From NCBI RefSeq assembly GCF_001591105.1, contig NZ_BCUD01000006.1, positions 62,001 through 126,000 of the forward strand: a stretch of DNA of 64,000 bases, in the 5' to 3' direction. The DNA is from Vibrio nereis NBRC 15637 (GTDB lineage Bacteria; Pseudomonadota; Gammaproteobacteria; Enterobacterales; Vibrionaceae). The translations under genes were made by a program, and so were the position numbers. Below, piece after piece: positions 26,369 through 35,992 of the stretch; position 1 is the first letter of the stretch, and the number at the start of each line of letters is the position of its first letter. A model generated the notes under the pieces. The model was given only the letters and a program-made list of their open reading frames with translations. It did no database searches and was not told where the DNA came from.

Positions 26369-27364
26369 ATGAGCAAAGAATTTGGCCAACTGCTGGTTGA
26401 AGGAAAAAACCTAGTAAAGGACTTTCCGATCAACAGCAACGCCCTAAACCAACCGATGATGCGTGCAATCAACGACGTATCATTCAAGATGTACAAAAGT
26501 CGCGGTTTATCCGTTGTGGGTGAGTCTGGTTCAGGCAAATCAACCACGGCTAAGATGATTGCAAAAATGTACGCACCAACAGGCGGCTCTATTGAGTACA
26601 AAGGTCGCGACATTCAAACCATCAACTCGCGTTCTGACTTAATGTCTTACCGCGAAGGTGTGCAGATGGTTTGGCAGGACCCATTTGGATCTCTTAACCC
26701 GACTCACAATATTTTCCACCATATTGCTCGCCCGCTACTGATCCACAAGAAGGTATCGGCAGGCAACAAGAAAGAATTGGAAGAACGCGTATACGATTTA
26801 CTTGAGCAAGTTGGCCTCATTCCACCGAAGGAAACCGCACAAAAGTTTCCACACCAACTCTCTGGTGGGCAACGTCAACGCGTTAACCTAGCAAGAAACA
26901 TTGCCGTCGGCGCGGAAGTCGTTTTGGCCGACGAACCGACCTCAATGCTGGATGTATCGATTCGTGCGGGTGTCCTCAACTTAATGGAAGAAATGAAGTT
27001 TGAGAAAGAAATGTCTCTGCTTTACATCACCCATGACATCGCAACCGCTCGCTACATCGCGGAAGATCTTGCCGTTATGTACGTCGGCCACATGGTTGAA
27101 TGGGGAGACACGGAAGAAATCATCCACGATCCTCAACATCCTTATACCCAGCTATTAGTGTCGGCTGTACCAGATCCTAGCAAGTCAATCCACGAAAAGC
27201 TGAAAGGGAATAAGGGGGAAATCCCTTTATGGACTCCTGAATCGCTTGGGTGCCCGTTCGCGGGTCGCTGTCAGCATGCAACGGACAAATGTCGCGAGCA
27301 ATTGCCAGCCGTAACCCAACTATCAGACAACCACTTCGTACGTTGTTACCTATACGAGAACTAA
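26369..27364 (+). CDS. Chitin-oligosaccharide ABC transporter ATPase 2 (DppF-like)
   Basis: Second nucleotide-binding subunit, pairing with the preceding ATPase. The 331 residues have Walker A GESGSGKST (about 52-60), the signature LSGGQRQRVNLARN and Walker B VVLADEPTSMLD. The C-terminal cysteine-containing block is CPFAGRCQHATDKC. A GGAGA site lies seven bases before the ATG. Last gene of the transporter section of the operon. Confidence 0.92.
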   Translation: MSKEFGQLLVEGKNLVKDFPINSNALNQPMMRAINDVSFKMYKSRGLSVVGESGSGKSTTAKMIAKMYAPTGGSIEYKGRDIQTINSRSDLMSYREGVQMVWQDPFGSLNPTHNIFHHIARPLLIHKKVSAGNKKELEERVYDLLEQVGLIPPKETAQKFPHQLSGGQRQRVNLARNIAVGAEVVLADEPTSMLDVSIRAGVLNLMEEMKFEKEMSLLYITHDIATARYIAEDLAVMYVGHMVEWGDTEEIIHDPQHPYTQLLVSAVPDPSKSIHEKLKGNKGEIPLWTPESLGCPFAGRCQHATDKCREQLPAVTQLSDNHFVRCYLYEN

Positions 27365-27372
27365 GGCCAAAC

Positions 27373-27398
27373 AAGCCAAGAGCCCGTGCTCTTGGCTT
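27373..27398 (+). other. Stem-loop between ABC transporter and glycoside hydrolase genes
   Basis: AAGCCAAGAG / CTCTTGGCTT, ten or eleven pairs with a short loop, nine bases after the ATPase stop. There is no T run. It could be a weak terminator or a processing site dividing the transport genes from the enzyme genes. Confidence 0.6.
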
Positions 27399-27437
27399 GA
27401 ATACGACATAATAATTATCAGTTTTCCGGAGTTTTTC

Positions 27438-29159
27438 ATGCTGCTACTTACTAACCACATTGGTTATGAACCCCTTGGTCCCAAACAAGCTGTTCTGATG
27501 TCTGGGACATCGCACCTAAATACTTCCACTGCACTCTTAGTGTGTGCTGACAGCCATCAAACCGTCGCGAGCTTTGTTGTCGAAAATGGCGACAAAGTTG
27601 CAAATTGGCACCAAGGGCATTTTTTTCGCATTGATTTCTCCGAATATTCTGAACCTGGTACTTATTACCTACAAGTGGATTCATCCCAGTCTGAAACGTT
27701 CAAAATTGAACAAGGTTTATTGCTCAATGAAACACTCTCAGACGTTTTACATTACTTTAAATCGCAGCGCTGTGGCGGCCGATTTGATAAAAAAGATCAC
27801 TCTGTCCCTGTTCTGGGAACAGAGACCTTTGTTGATGTTCATGGCGGCTGGTATGACGCTTCTGGTGATGTAAGCAAATACCTGAGTCACCTATCTTACG
27901 CAAATTACTTTAATCCACAGCAAACCCCAATGGTTGTGTGGAACATGCTTAAGAGTCTGGAAATAACCGCTGACAACGAGCAAGTTCCCACAAATACCAA
28001 AGTGCGATTGCTTGAAGAAGCTCTCTATGGCGCGGACTTTTTAATCCGCATGCAAAACGAGCAGGGATTCTTTTATGTGACTGTATTTGACAAATGGTCA
28101 AAAGACATTGAGCAACGCGAAATCTGCGCTTACGCGACTCAAGACGGCCATAAATCCAATAATTATCAAGCTGGATTACGCCAAGGCGGCGGTGCTGCAA
28201 TCGCAGCGTTGGCGGCCGCGGCTCGCCAGGCTGAATGTGGTGAGTTCTCACAAAGTGAATACTTAGCGGCAGCGGAAAAAGGTTACTGGCACCTGCGTGA
28301 GTGTAATCATCAATACCTTGATGACGGTGAAGAAAATATCATTGATGAATACTGTGCGCTACTGGCTTGTGTCGAACTGTCTCAAACCACACAAAACAGT
28401 GATTACTTAACGGAAAGCCGTTACTGGGCAGAGAAACTGCAGCAACGTCAAATGAGCGATGACGCGTTTAAACACTACTGGTCTGCAACCTCTGATGGCG
28501 CTCGCCCGTATTATCACGCGGCAGAAGCTGGACTACCAGTAATTGCACTGTGCAATTACTTAGACATAGAAGAGGACGAGCAACACGCGGCAAAAGTTAT
28601 AAGCGTAGTGAACAAGGCGTTAGAGTTTGAACTCTCCATTACGCACGCGAAGGCAAACCCATTTGGTTATCCGCGCCAATACGTTAAACCCATCAATGGC
28701 GCTAAAAGAGACGCGTTTTTTGTCGCTCATGACAACGAAACAGGGTATTGGTGGCAAGGCGAAAATGCACGTTTGGGCTCCTTAAGTACCATGGCGCTGT
28801 TCGCCCTTCCTCATCTACAAGAGACACAACTCAAAGAGCAAGCTTTAGCATTCGCACACAATGCCCTGAACTGGATTTTAGGCCTGAACCCGTACCACAT
28901 GTGCATGCTTGATGGGCATGGACATAACAACCCAGACTATCTGCCACACTTAGGCTTCTTTAATGCTAAAGGCGGCGTTTGCAACGGCATCACTGGTGGC
29001 TTCGAAGATGAAAATGACATCGCATTTAATCCTCCTGAGCACAAAGATGACATGCTACAAAACTGGCGCTGGGGCGAACAATGGATCCCCCATGGCGCTT
29101 GGTATCTGCTAGCCATCGTTGCTCAGTTCCACCATTTCAACGGACGCAAGGAGGACTAA
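27438..29159 (+). CDS. Cytoplasmic GH9 glycosidase, probably exo-beta-D-glucosaminidase
   Basis: Family 9 glycoside hydrolase without a signal peptide, so it acts inside the cell. The 573 residues begin with an immunoglobulin-like CelD_N domain (about 1-90). The (alpha/alpha)6 catalytic domain follows, with the GH9 block GGWYDASGD carrying candidate catalytic D140 and D144 and a C-terminal acidic segment (about 520-535). Older annotation calls the family endoglucanase. A Photobacterium homologue was reported as an exo-glucosaminidase, and the next gene is a glucosamine kinase, so hydrolysis of (GlcN)n to GlcN fits better. The glucosamine kinase ATG starts two bases after its stop. Confidence 0.85.
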   Translation: MLLLTNHIGYEPLGPKQAVLMSGTSHLNTSTALLVCADSHQTVASFVVENGDKVANWHQGHFFRIDFSEYSEPGTYYLQVDSSQSETFKIEQGLLLNETLSDVLHYFKSQRCGGRFDKKDHSVPVLGTETFVDVHGGWYDASGDVSKYLSHLSYANYFNPQQTPMVVWNMLKSLEITADNEQVPTNTKVRLLEEALYGADFLIRMQNEQGFFYVTVFDKWSKDIEQREICAYATQDGHKSNNYQAGLRQGGGAAIAALAAAARQAECGEFSQSEYLAAAEKGYWHLRECNHQYLDDGEENIIDEYCALLACVELSQTTQNSDYLTESRYWAEKLQQRQMSDDAFKHYWSATSDGARPYYHAAEAGLPVIALCNYLDIEEDEQHAAKVISVVNKALEFELSITHAKANPFGYPRQYVKPINGAKRDAFFVAHDNETGYWWQGENARLGSLSTMALFALPHLQETQLKEQALAFAHNALNWILGLNPYHMCMLDGHGHNNPDYLPHLGFFNAKGGVCNGITGGFEDENDIAFNPPEHKDDMLQNWRWGEQWIPHGAWYLLAIVAQFHHFNGRKED

Positions 29160-29160
29160 T

Positions 29161-30051
29161 ATGACACTTTACTATGTGGGTATCGACGGAGGTGGCACAT
29201 CTTGCCGCGCTCGTATTCGTGATGAACAAGGCAATTTTATCGGTGAGGCGAAAAGTGGCAGTGCGAACATTATGCTCGGCGCAGACGTTGCGATGAAATC
29301 GATTGTAGACGCAATCACACAAGCCGCCCTTCAGGGAGGGTTATCATCCAAAGACTTTTCCGAAATGCATATTGGCTTAGCTCTCGCTGGTGCAGAACAT
29401 AAATCATCGTGGCAAACATTTATGGCTTTGCCCCATCCGTTTGCCTCTATGGTCTTAAATACCGATGCGTACGGTGCGTGTGTCGGCGCTCACAACGGTG
29501 ATGATGGGGCCATCATGATCGCAGGAACAGGATCTTGTGGCATTTATTTAACCAATGGTGAGCAACATGTTGTGGGAGGCAGAGAGTTCCCTATTTCGGA
29601 TCAAGGTGGTGGCGCCGTCATGGGCTTACGCCTAGTACAGCAAGTCCTTCTCGCTGAAGATGGCATCATCGATAAAACCCCACTCTGCACCCATGTCATG
29701 GCACATTTCAACCACGATGTTGACCAAGTCGTTGAATGGTCAAAAACCGCCTTACCACGAGACTATGGTCAGTTTTCACCCGCAATTTTTGAACATGCAG
29801 CGCAAGGCGATAGCCTCGCCATCTCTATGCTGAAACAAACGGCATCCGACGTAGAAATGTTCTTACTTGCCCTTAATCGAAAAGGGGCCACGCGCATTTG
29901 CCTGATGGGCAGCATCGCCGAACGCATCTTAAAATGGCTCTCTCCACCGGTTCAAAATTGGGTAGTCGAGCCGCAATTTGACGCGATTGAAGGCGCATTA
30001 ATGTTTGCTGGCAAGCCAGAGCACAACCTCTACGGAAGGAACATCTCATGA
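29161..30051 (+). CDS. gspK: Glucosamine-specific kinase (BadF/BcrA-type ATPase family)
   Basis: ATP-dependent phosphorylation of glucosamine to GlcN-6-P, feeding glycolysis through deaminase. The 296 residues start with the phosphate-binding DGGGTSCRARI loop and contain DTDAYGA-like (LNTDAYGACVGAH) and GTGSCGIYL blocks typical of the acetate/sugar-kinase fold. A V. cholerae enzyme from the same locus was purified as a glucosamine-specific kinase. The start at 29161 follows AAGGAGGA lying in the end of the GH9 gene. Its stop overlaps the GH20 start by four bases. Confidence 0.88.
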   Translation: MTLYYVGIDGGGTSCRARIRDEQGNFIGEAKSGSANIMLGADVAMKSIVDAITQAALQGGLSSKDFSEMHIGLALAGAEHKSSWQTFMALPHPFASMVLNTDAYGACVGAHNGDDGAIMIAGTGSCGIYLTNGEQHVVGGREFPISDQGGGAVMGLRLVQQVLLAEDGIIDKTPLCTHVMAHFNHDVDQVVEWSKTALPRDYGQFSPAIFEHAAQGDSLAISMLKQTASDVEMFLLALNRKGATRICLMGSIAERILKWLSPPVQNWVVEPQFDAIEGALMFAGKPEHNLYGRNIS

Positions 30052-31955
30052 GTTTTCGTGTTGAATTAGCCGTATTATCAGAGCACAAACACTATTGTCG
30101 CTTTGGCCTCACTATCCACAACCTAACAGAGCAAGATCTGGCGAATTGGCAACTGCAATTTATCACGGATCGCTATATCCAACCGGATAGCTTCAGCAAA
30201 GGTAGCATTCACCAAATCGGCAGTTTCTGCACGGTTACACCCGACGAAAGCGTACTAAAAGCGAATCAGCATTATTACTGTGAATTCAGTATTGGCAACG
30301 CACCACTTCGCTTTTACTCCGACGGGTTAAAAGACGCGCTCATTCTGGCAGAAGGCAAAGCGATCACCTCCCCCGTGATCTTAACCCCCATAGCACTTGC
30401 GTCACCATACAAAGAGCGTACCGAATTACCGAATGTTGACGCGAGTCGACTCGCCTTGATACCGAAGCCTAATCATACGGAGCTGCGAGACGGCCATTTC
30501 AATATCTCAGCATCAAGCCAAATTACATTGCAGGCCGCACTAGCGGAAAAAGCCGCAACGTGGTTACAAGAAGAGCTGGTAAACCTATTTGCTTTCACAA
30601 GTAAAGCTATCGGCCAGAGTGACATTCTATTTCGCAACAATCCAACCTTGGATGAAGGCGCGTATCATCTGACCGTTTCCAGCTCAGGCATCCGCCTGGA
30701 GGCCGCATCGAGCGTAGGCTTTGTGCACGCGAGTGCGACTTTGCTGCAACTGATCCAACGTGAGAACGATTCACTAGTCGTGCCTTACATCAAAATCACT
30801 GATAGCCCGCGCTTTAAGTATCGAGGAATGATGCTCGACTGCGCGCGACATTTTCACCCAGTGGAGCAAGTGAAACGCTTAGTCAACCAATTGGCCCATT
30901 ACAAATTCAATACTTTTCATTGGCATTTAACCGATGATGAAGGTTGGCGCATAGAGATCAAAGCGTTTCCACAACTGACCAAAATCGGTGCTTACCGTGG
31001 TACTGGCACCTCATTGGAGCCGCAATACAGTCATTTAAATAGTGTTTACGGTGGGTTCTATTCTCAGGATCACGTGAGAGAGGTCATCGCCTATGCTCAC
31101 GAGCGAGGCATCAACGTTATTCCAGAAATCGACATCCCAGGCCACTGCCGCGCCGCGATAAAGTCGTTACCAGAGCTGCTCCAAGACCCGCAAGACGCAT
31201 CACAATATCGCAGTATTCAACACTACAACGACAATATTCTCTCTCCTGCTTTGCCTGGAACGTATGAGTTTCTCGATAAAGTACTCGAGGAAGTCGCTGA
31301 ACTCTTCCCGTCTAAATGGGTGCATATCGGTGCGGATGAAGTGCCCGATGGCGTTTGGGTTGAAAGCCCGTCATGCCAGCAATTAATGAAGCAACACGGT
31401 TACCAAACCGCTAAAGAGTTGCAAGGGCACCTACTGCGTTACGCCGAGAAAAAACTACGTTCACTCGGTAAGCGCATGGTCGGCTGGGAAGAAGCGCAGC
31501 ATGGCAATAAAGTCAGTAAGGATACCGTTATCTACTCTTGGCTAAGCGAAGAGGCGGCTCTGAATTGTGCTAAGCAAGGCTTTGATGTGATCCTTCAACC
31601 AGGTCAATCGACTTATTTGGATATGACCCAAGATTACGCACCAGAAGAACCAGGCGTCGATTGGGCAGCAGTGATTCCGCTAGAACAGGCCTATCAGTAT
31701 GAACCGCTCGCTGACATTCCTGATACAGACCCAATTCGAAAGCGAATCTTAGGCATCCAATGTGCCCTCTGGAGTGAAATCATCCTGACACAACCACGCA
31801 TGGATTACATGGTATTCCCGCGCCTAACCGCGATGGCAGAAGCCTGCTGGACGGAAAAAACGCATCGTAACTGGAAAGATTATCTGTCTCGATTGAAAGG
31901 CCACTTGCCACTCCTCGACAAGCAAGGCATTCAATACAGACAACCTTGGAAATAA
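30048..31955 (+). CDS. Beta-N-acetylhexosaminidase, GH20, cytoplasmic
   Basis: Releases GlcNAc from the non-reducing end of imported chitin oligosaccharides. The 635 residues have no signal peptide. An N-terminal domain (about 1-130) is followed by a GH20b-like domain. The catalytic barrel has HWHLTDDEGWRIEI and the catalytic pair D430-E431 in HIGADEVPDG. ATGA overlap with gspK indicates translational coupling. It would compete with ChbP for chitobiose and may take the longer oligosaccharides. Confidence 0.93.
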   Translation: MSFRVELAVLSEHKHYCRFGLTIHNLTEQDLANWQLQFITDRYIQPDSFSKGSIHQIGSFCTVTPDESVLKANQHYYCEFSIGNAPLRFYSDGLKDALILAEGKAITSPVILTPIALASPYKERTELPNVDASRLALIPKPNHTELRDGHFNISASSQITLQAALAEKAATWLQEELVNLFAFTSKAIGQSDILFRNNPTLDEGAYHLTVSSSGIRLEAASSVGFVHASATLLQLIQRENDSLVVPYIKITDSPRFKYRGMMLDCARHFHPVEQVKRLVNQLAHYKFNTFHWHLTDDEGWRIEIKAFPQLTKIGAYRGTGTSLEPQYSHLNSVYGGFYSQDHVREVIAYAHERGINVIPEIDIPGHCRAAIKSLPELLQDPQDASQYRSIQHYNDNILSPALPGTYEFLDKVLEEVAELFPSKWVHIGADEVPDGVWVESPSCQQLMKQHGYQTAKELQGHLLRYAEKKLRSLGKRMVGWEEAQHGNKVSKDTVIYSWLSEEAALNCAKQGFDVILQPGQSTYLDMTQDYAPEEPGVDWAAVIPLEQAYQYEPLADIPDTDPIRKRILGIQCALWSEIILTQPRMDYMVFPRLTAMAEACWTEKTHRNWKDYLSRLKGHLPLLDKQGIQYRQPWK

Positions 31956-32006
31956 CACGTGGCCAATGAGCAACTTATTTAAAGTTTTCACTAGCTTAAA
32001 ATTTTG

Positions 32007-32023
32007 GCTACCAATGTGGTAGC
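32007..32023 (+). other. Stem-loop just before chbP
   Basis: GCTACC / GGTAGC with an AATGT loop. It lies 12 bases upstream of AAGGAA and 20 bases before the chbP ATG, in the 88-base gap after the GH20 gene. It may be an mRNA processing or stability element. Confidence 0.4.
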
Positions 32024-32043
32024 TTGGTAAAAAGGAAATTAAC

Positions 32044-34452
32044 ATGAAATACGGCTATTTCGATAACGACAATCGCGAATACGTCATCACTCGCCCAGAC
32101 GTTCCTGCGCCATGGACCAACTACTTAGGCACAGAAAAATTCTGTACTGTTATCTCTCACAATGCAGGGGGATATTCGTTCTACAATTCTCCTGAATATA
32201 ACCGTGTTACTAAGTTCCGTCCGAACGCGACATTAGACCGCCCGGGACATTATGTTTACCTGCGTGATGACGAAACGGGTGACTACTGGTCAATCTCATG
32301 GCAGCCAGTAGCAAAAAGCCTAGACGAAGCAAACTACGAAGTTCGTCATGGCTTGTCTTACTCTAAATTCAAGTGTGAATACAGCGGTATTACCGCAACC
32401 AAAACGCTGTTCGTACCAAAAGGCGAAGATGCCGAAGTATGGGACGTGGTGATCAAGAACACCTCGGACAAACCACGTACCATAAGTGCTTTCTCATTCG
32501 TTGAGTTCTCGTTCAGCCACATTCAATCCGACAACCAAAACCATCAGATGTCTTTGTACTCGGCGGGTACAGCATACAAAGAGGGCGTGATTGAATACGA
32601 CTTGTATTACAACACCAACGACTTCGAAGGTTTCTACTACCTGGCGTCAACGTTTGACCCAGATTCATACGACGGCCAACGCGATAGCTTCCTAGGCCTA
32701 TACCGTGATGAAGCCAACCCACTAGCGGTAGAGCAAGGTAAGTGTTTCAACACCGCGCAAACTTGTTACAACCACTGCGGCTCTCTACACAAACAATTCA
32801 CTATCCAACCAGGTGAAGAAGTTCGCTTCGCATACATCCTAGGTATCGGTAAAGGCAACGGTGAGCGTCTACGTGCGAAATACCAAGATCTCGCAGAAGT
32901 AGACAACGCGTTCGCGGGTATCAAAGCACACTGGGATGAGCGTTGTGGCAAATTCCAAGTGAAATCGCCAAACGAAGGTCTAGACACCATGATCAACGCT
33001 TGGACACTATACCAAGCAGAAACCTGTGTGGTTTGGTCTCGCTTTGCATCTTTCATCGAAGTGGGTGGTCGTACTGGTCTGGGTTACCGCGATACGGCGC
33101 AAGACGCGATTTCCGTACCGCACGCAAACCCAGCGATGACACGTAAGCGCATCGTTGACCTCCTACGTGGTCAAGTGAAAGCGGGTTACGGTCTGCACCT
33201 ATTCGATCCAGATTGGTTCGATCCAGAGAAAGCAGACGTTAAACCGTCTAAATCTCCAACCGTTGTGCCAACACCATCGGATGAAGATAAGATCCACGGT
33301 ATCGAAGATACTTGTTCTGATGACCACTTATGGCTCGTACCGACCATCTGTAAGTACGTGATGGAAACCGGCGAACACAGCTTCTTCGATGAAGTGTTCC
33401 CGTACGCAGATGGCAGCGATGCAACGGTTTATGACCATATGAAAGCCGCGCTCGATTTCTCGGCTGAATACGTGGGTCAAACAGGTATCTGTAAAGGCCT
33501 GCGTGCGGACTGGAACGACTGCCTCAACCTAGGTGGTGGCGAATCTTCAATGGTGTCTTTCCTACACTTCTGGGCACTGCAAGAATTCATTGACCTAGCC
33601 AAGTACCTAGGCAAAGAAGCTGACGTTGAGAAATACACGGTGATGGCTGCCAACGTACGTGAAGCGTGTGAAACGCACCTTTGGGACGAAGAAGGTGGCT
33701 GGTACATCCGTGGTCTAACAAAGAATGGCGACAAGATCGGTACAGCGCAACAAACAGAAGGCCGAGTCCACCTAGAGTCAAACACACTCGCGGTACTGTC
33801 TGGTGCGGTATCTCAAGAGCGCGGTGAGAAAGCAATGGATGCGGTCGATGAGAACCTATTCTCTGAGTACGGCCTGCACCTGAACTCACCATCATTCGCA
33901 ACACCAAATGATGATATCGGCTTCGTAACGCGTGTATACCAAGGCGTAAAAGAAAACGGCGCGATCTTCTCGCATCCAAACCCATGGGCTTGGGTAGCAG
34001 AAGCGAAATTGGGCCGTGGTGACCGCGCGATGAAGTTCTACGACGCACTGAACCCATACAACCAAAACGACATCATCGAAAAACGTGTCGCCGAACCTTA
34101 CTCATACGTACAGTTCATCATGGGCCGTGACCATCAAGACCATGGTCGTGCCAACCACCCATGGTTAACCGGTACATCGGGTTGGGCTTACTTTGCGGTG
34201 ACTAACTTTATTCTGGGTGTACGTACTGGTTTCGATGGTCTAACTATCGACCCATGTATCCCAACTGACTGGCCAGGTTTTGAAGTAACTCGCCAATGGC
34301 TAGGGGCGACGTACAACATCAAAGTAGAGAACCCGAATTCCGTCAGTAAAGGCGTGAAATCTATCACTCTGAACGGCGAAGCTATCACTGGCGCATCAGT
34401 GCCAGTTCAAGCGGAAGGCAGCGTTAACAACGTGGTCGTCACCCTAGGTTAA
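32044..34452 (+). CDS. chbP: N,N'-diacetylchitobiose phosphorylase, GH94
   Basis: Cytoplasmic enzyme that splits (GlcNAc)2 with phosphate into GlcNAc-1-P and GlcNAc, saving an ATP. The 802 residues match the length of the characterised V. proteolyticus enzyme. The N-terminal beta-sandwich (about 1-270) is followed by the (alpha/alpha)6 barrel. The general acid is D492 in ADWNDCLNLGGG, the position reported for the V. proteolyticus protein. AAGGAA precedes the ATG. Codon bias is strong, stronger than in the neighbouring GH9 and kinase genes. Confidence 0.95.
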   Translation: MKYGYFDNDNREYVITRPDVPAPWTNYLGTEKFCTVISHNAGGYSFYNSPEYNRVTKFRPNATLDRPGHYVYLRDDETGDYWSISWQPVAKSLDEANYEVRHGLSYSKFKCEYSGITATKTLFVPKGEDAEVWDVVIKNTSDKPRTISAFSFVEFSFSHIQSDNQNHQMSLYSAGTAYKEGVIEYDLYYNTNDFEGFYYLASTFDPDSYDGQRDSFLGLYRDEANPLAVEQGKCFNTAQTCYNHCGSLHKQFTIQPGEEVRFAYILGIGKGNGERLRAKYQDLAEVDNAFAGIKAHWDERCGKFQVKSPNEGLDTMINAWTLYQAETCVVWSRFASFIEVGGRTGLGYRDTAQDAISVPHANPAMTRKRIVDLLRGQVKAGYGLHLFDPDWFDPEKADVKPSKSPTVVPTPSDEDKIHGIEDTCSDDHLWLVPTICKYVMETGEHSFFDEVFPYADGSDATVYDHMKAALDFSAEYVGQTGICKGLRADWNDCLNLGGGESSMVSFLHFWALQEFIDLAKYLGKEADVEKYTVMAANVREACETHLWDEEGGWYIRGLTKNGDKIGTAQQTEGRVHLESNTLAVLSGAVSQERGEKAMDAVDENLFSEYGLHLNSPSFATPNDDIGFVTRVYQGVKENGAIFSHPNPWAWVAEAKLGRGDRAMKFYDALNPYNQNDIIEKRVAEPYSYVQFIMGRDHQDHGRANHPWLTGTSGWAYFAVTNFILGVRTGFDGLTIDPCIPTDWPGFEVTRQWLGATYNIKVENPNSVSKGVKSITLNGEAITGASVPVQAEGSVNNVVVTLG

Positions 34453-34511
34453 TGACCTATCTGGGAGCCTGTCATCGATAGGCTCCTAATTTGAGTTAAG
34501 GATTATTTATT

Positions 34512-35924
34512 ATGATCAAATTCGGAACAGGTGGCTGGCGCGCCTTTATTGGTGAAGAATTTACTAAAGATAACGTTCGTCTTGTCGCTCAGGCAGTCGC
34601 CAACATCATCAATGCCGAGAATGTGGCCGATAAAGGATTTGTCATCGGTTATGACCGCCGCTTCCTATCAGATAAAGCGGGGCGTTGGTTTGCTGAAGTA
34701 TTAGCCGCAAATGGGGTTACGGTCAGCTTTATCGATAAGTTTGTCCCAACCCCTATCGTCATGTTCAAAGCAAAAGAGATGGGCTGCGCGTATTCAGCGT
34801 GTATCACTGCCTCGCACAACCCTGCCGATTACAACGGTGTGAAAATTTTCATCGAAGGTGGTCGTGACGCAGATGAAGTGATCACACAAAAAGTTGAAGA
34901 CCAAATTTCGGTGCTAACGGCCGATAACGTGAACAGTGTTGACTTTGAACAAGCGGTGGCCGACAAGCTAATCGAAGTGATCAACCCAATGAACGAATTT
35001 GTTGATTCAATCATCGACTTTATCGACATTGAGGCGATCAAGAAAGCCAACTTGCGCGTACTGATTGACCCAATGTTTGGTGTAGCAAAAAACGCACTAC
35101 AAACGGTATTAATTAACGGTCGTTGTGATGTGGACGTGATCAACGATGGTAAAAATCCAGATTTTGGTGGCTTAATGCCGTCGCCAAGCGCTGCGACACT
35201 TTACCGTTTGATGCACCTAGTGGAAGAGCAAGGCTACGACATCGGTATTGGTACCGATGGTGATGCGGACCGACTCGGTATCATCGATGAAAAAGGCCAT
35301 TTCATCCATCCAAATGAAGTGCTGATCCTGCTGTATTACTACTTACTTGAATACAAAGGCTGGTCTGGCTCTGTGGTACGCAATATCGCCACGACCCACC
35401 TACTCGACAAGATCGCAACTGACCATGGCGAAAAGTGCTTTGAAGTCCCTGTTGGCTTTAAACACATTAGCTCACAGATGGAAGCAGATGACTCATTGAT
35501 CGGCGGAGAAAGTTCTGGCGGTTTAACCATTCGTGGACACATCAAAGGCAAAGATGGCGTCTTTGCCTCAAGCCTATTAGTGGAAATGATTTCTGTCACA
35601 GGTAAAAAGCTTTCTGAACTCTTAGATGAGATCTATGCCAAGTACGGTTATGCCTATATGGCGGAAGGGGACTGCAAGTTTAAACCCGCACAAAAAGAGA
35701 TTCTGCACAACCGTATCTACGTTGAGAAACAATTGCCAGATTTTGAGTTTGAGATCGAAAAAGTCAGCTACGATGATGGCGCTAAAGTGTATTTCAACAA
35801 TGGCGGCTGGATTATCGCGAGGTTCTCTGGGACGGAACCGTTACTGCGTATTTTCGCAGAAATGGAAGACAAAGAAACCGCTGAGCACGTGGTGCAACAA
35901 TTCAAGGACTTCTTACAACTCTGA
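34512..35924 (+). CDS. Phosphohexomutase, probably GlcNAc-1-P/GlcNAc-6-P mutase
   Basis: Alpha-D-phosphohexomutase of 470 residues. It has the phosphoserine loop TASHNPADYNG (S101), the metal site D249-G-D251-A-D253-R, a sugar-binding GGESSGG and the phosphate-binding FSGTEPLLRI near the C-terminus. Generic annotation would be phosphoglucomutase/phosphomannomutase. Its place right after chbP, whose product is GlcNAc-1-P, suggests it makes GlcNAc-6-P; that is inference from context. Last gene of the chitin cluster. Confidence 0.88.
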   Translation: MIKFGTGGWRAFIGEEFTKDNVRLVAQAVANIINAENVADKGFVIGYDRRFLSDKAGRWFAEVLAANGVTVSFIDKFVPTPIVMFKAKEMGCAYSACITASHNPADYNGVKIFIEGGRDADEVITQKVEDQISVLTADNVNSVDFEQAVADKLIEVINPMNEFVDSIIDFIDIEAIKKANLRVLIDPMFGVAKNALQTVLINGRCDVDVINDGKNPDFGGLMPSPSAATLYRLMHLVEEQGYDIGIGTDGDADRLGIIDEKGHFIHPNEVLILLYYYLLEYKGWSGSVVRNIATTHLLDKIATDHGEKCFEVPVGFKHISSQMEADDSLIGGESSGGLTIRGHIKGKDGVFASSLLVEMISVTGKKLSELLDEIYAKYGYAYMAEGDCKFKPAQKEILHNRIYVEKQLPDFEFEIEKVSYDDGAKVYFNNGGWIIARFSGTEPLLRIFAEMEDKETAEHVVQQFKDFLQL

Positions 35925-35965
35925 GTTTGCTAACAACCACCTAACTCCGTAGGTGGCTATCATTT

Positions 35966-35991
35966 GCCCAGCATCCGCTGGGCTTTTTTTT
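35966..35991 (+). terminator. Rho-independent terminator of the chitin operon
   Basis: GCCCAGC / GCTGGGC followed by eight T. A second hairpin CCACCTA / TAGGTGG lies just upstream at 35937-35956. The terminator ends two bases before the convergent fbpC stop. Confidence 0.92.
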
Positions 35992-35992
35992 A

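Noticed and set aside
33587-34057. 156-codon minus-strand open frame within chbP
   Set aside because: It is antisense to a highly biased, certain gene. The Arg/Ser/Leu/His-rich product is what the complement of preferred codons produces.
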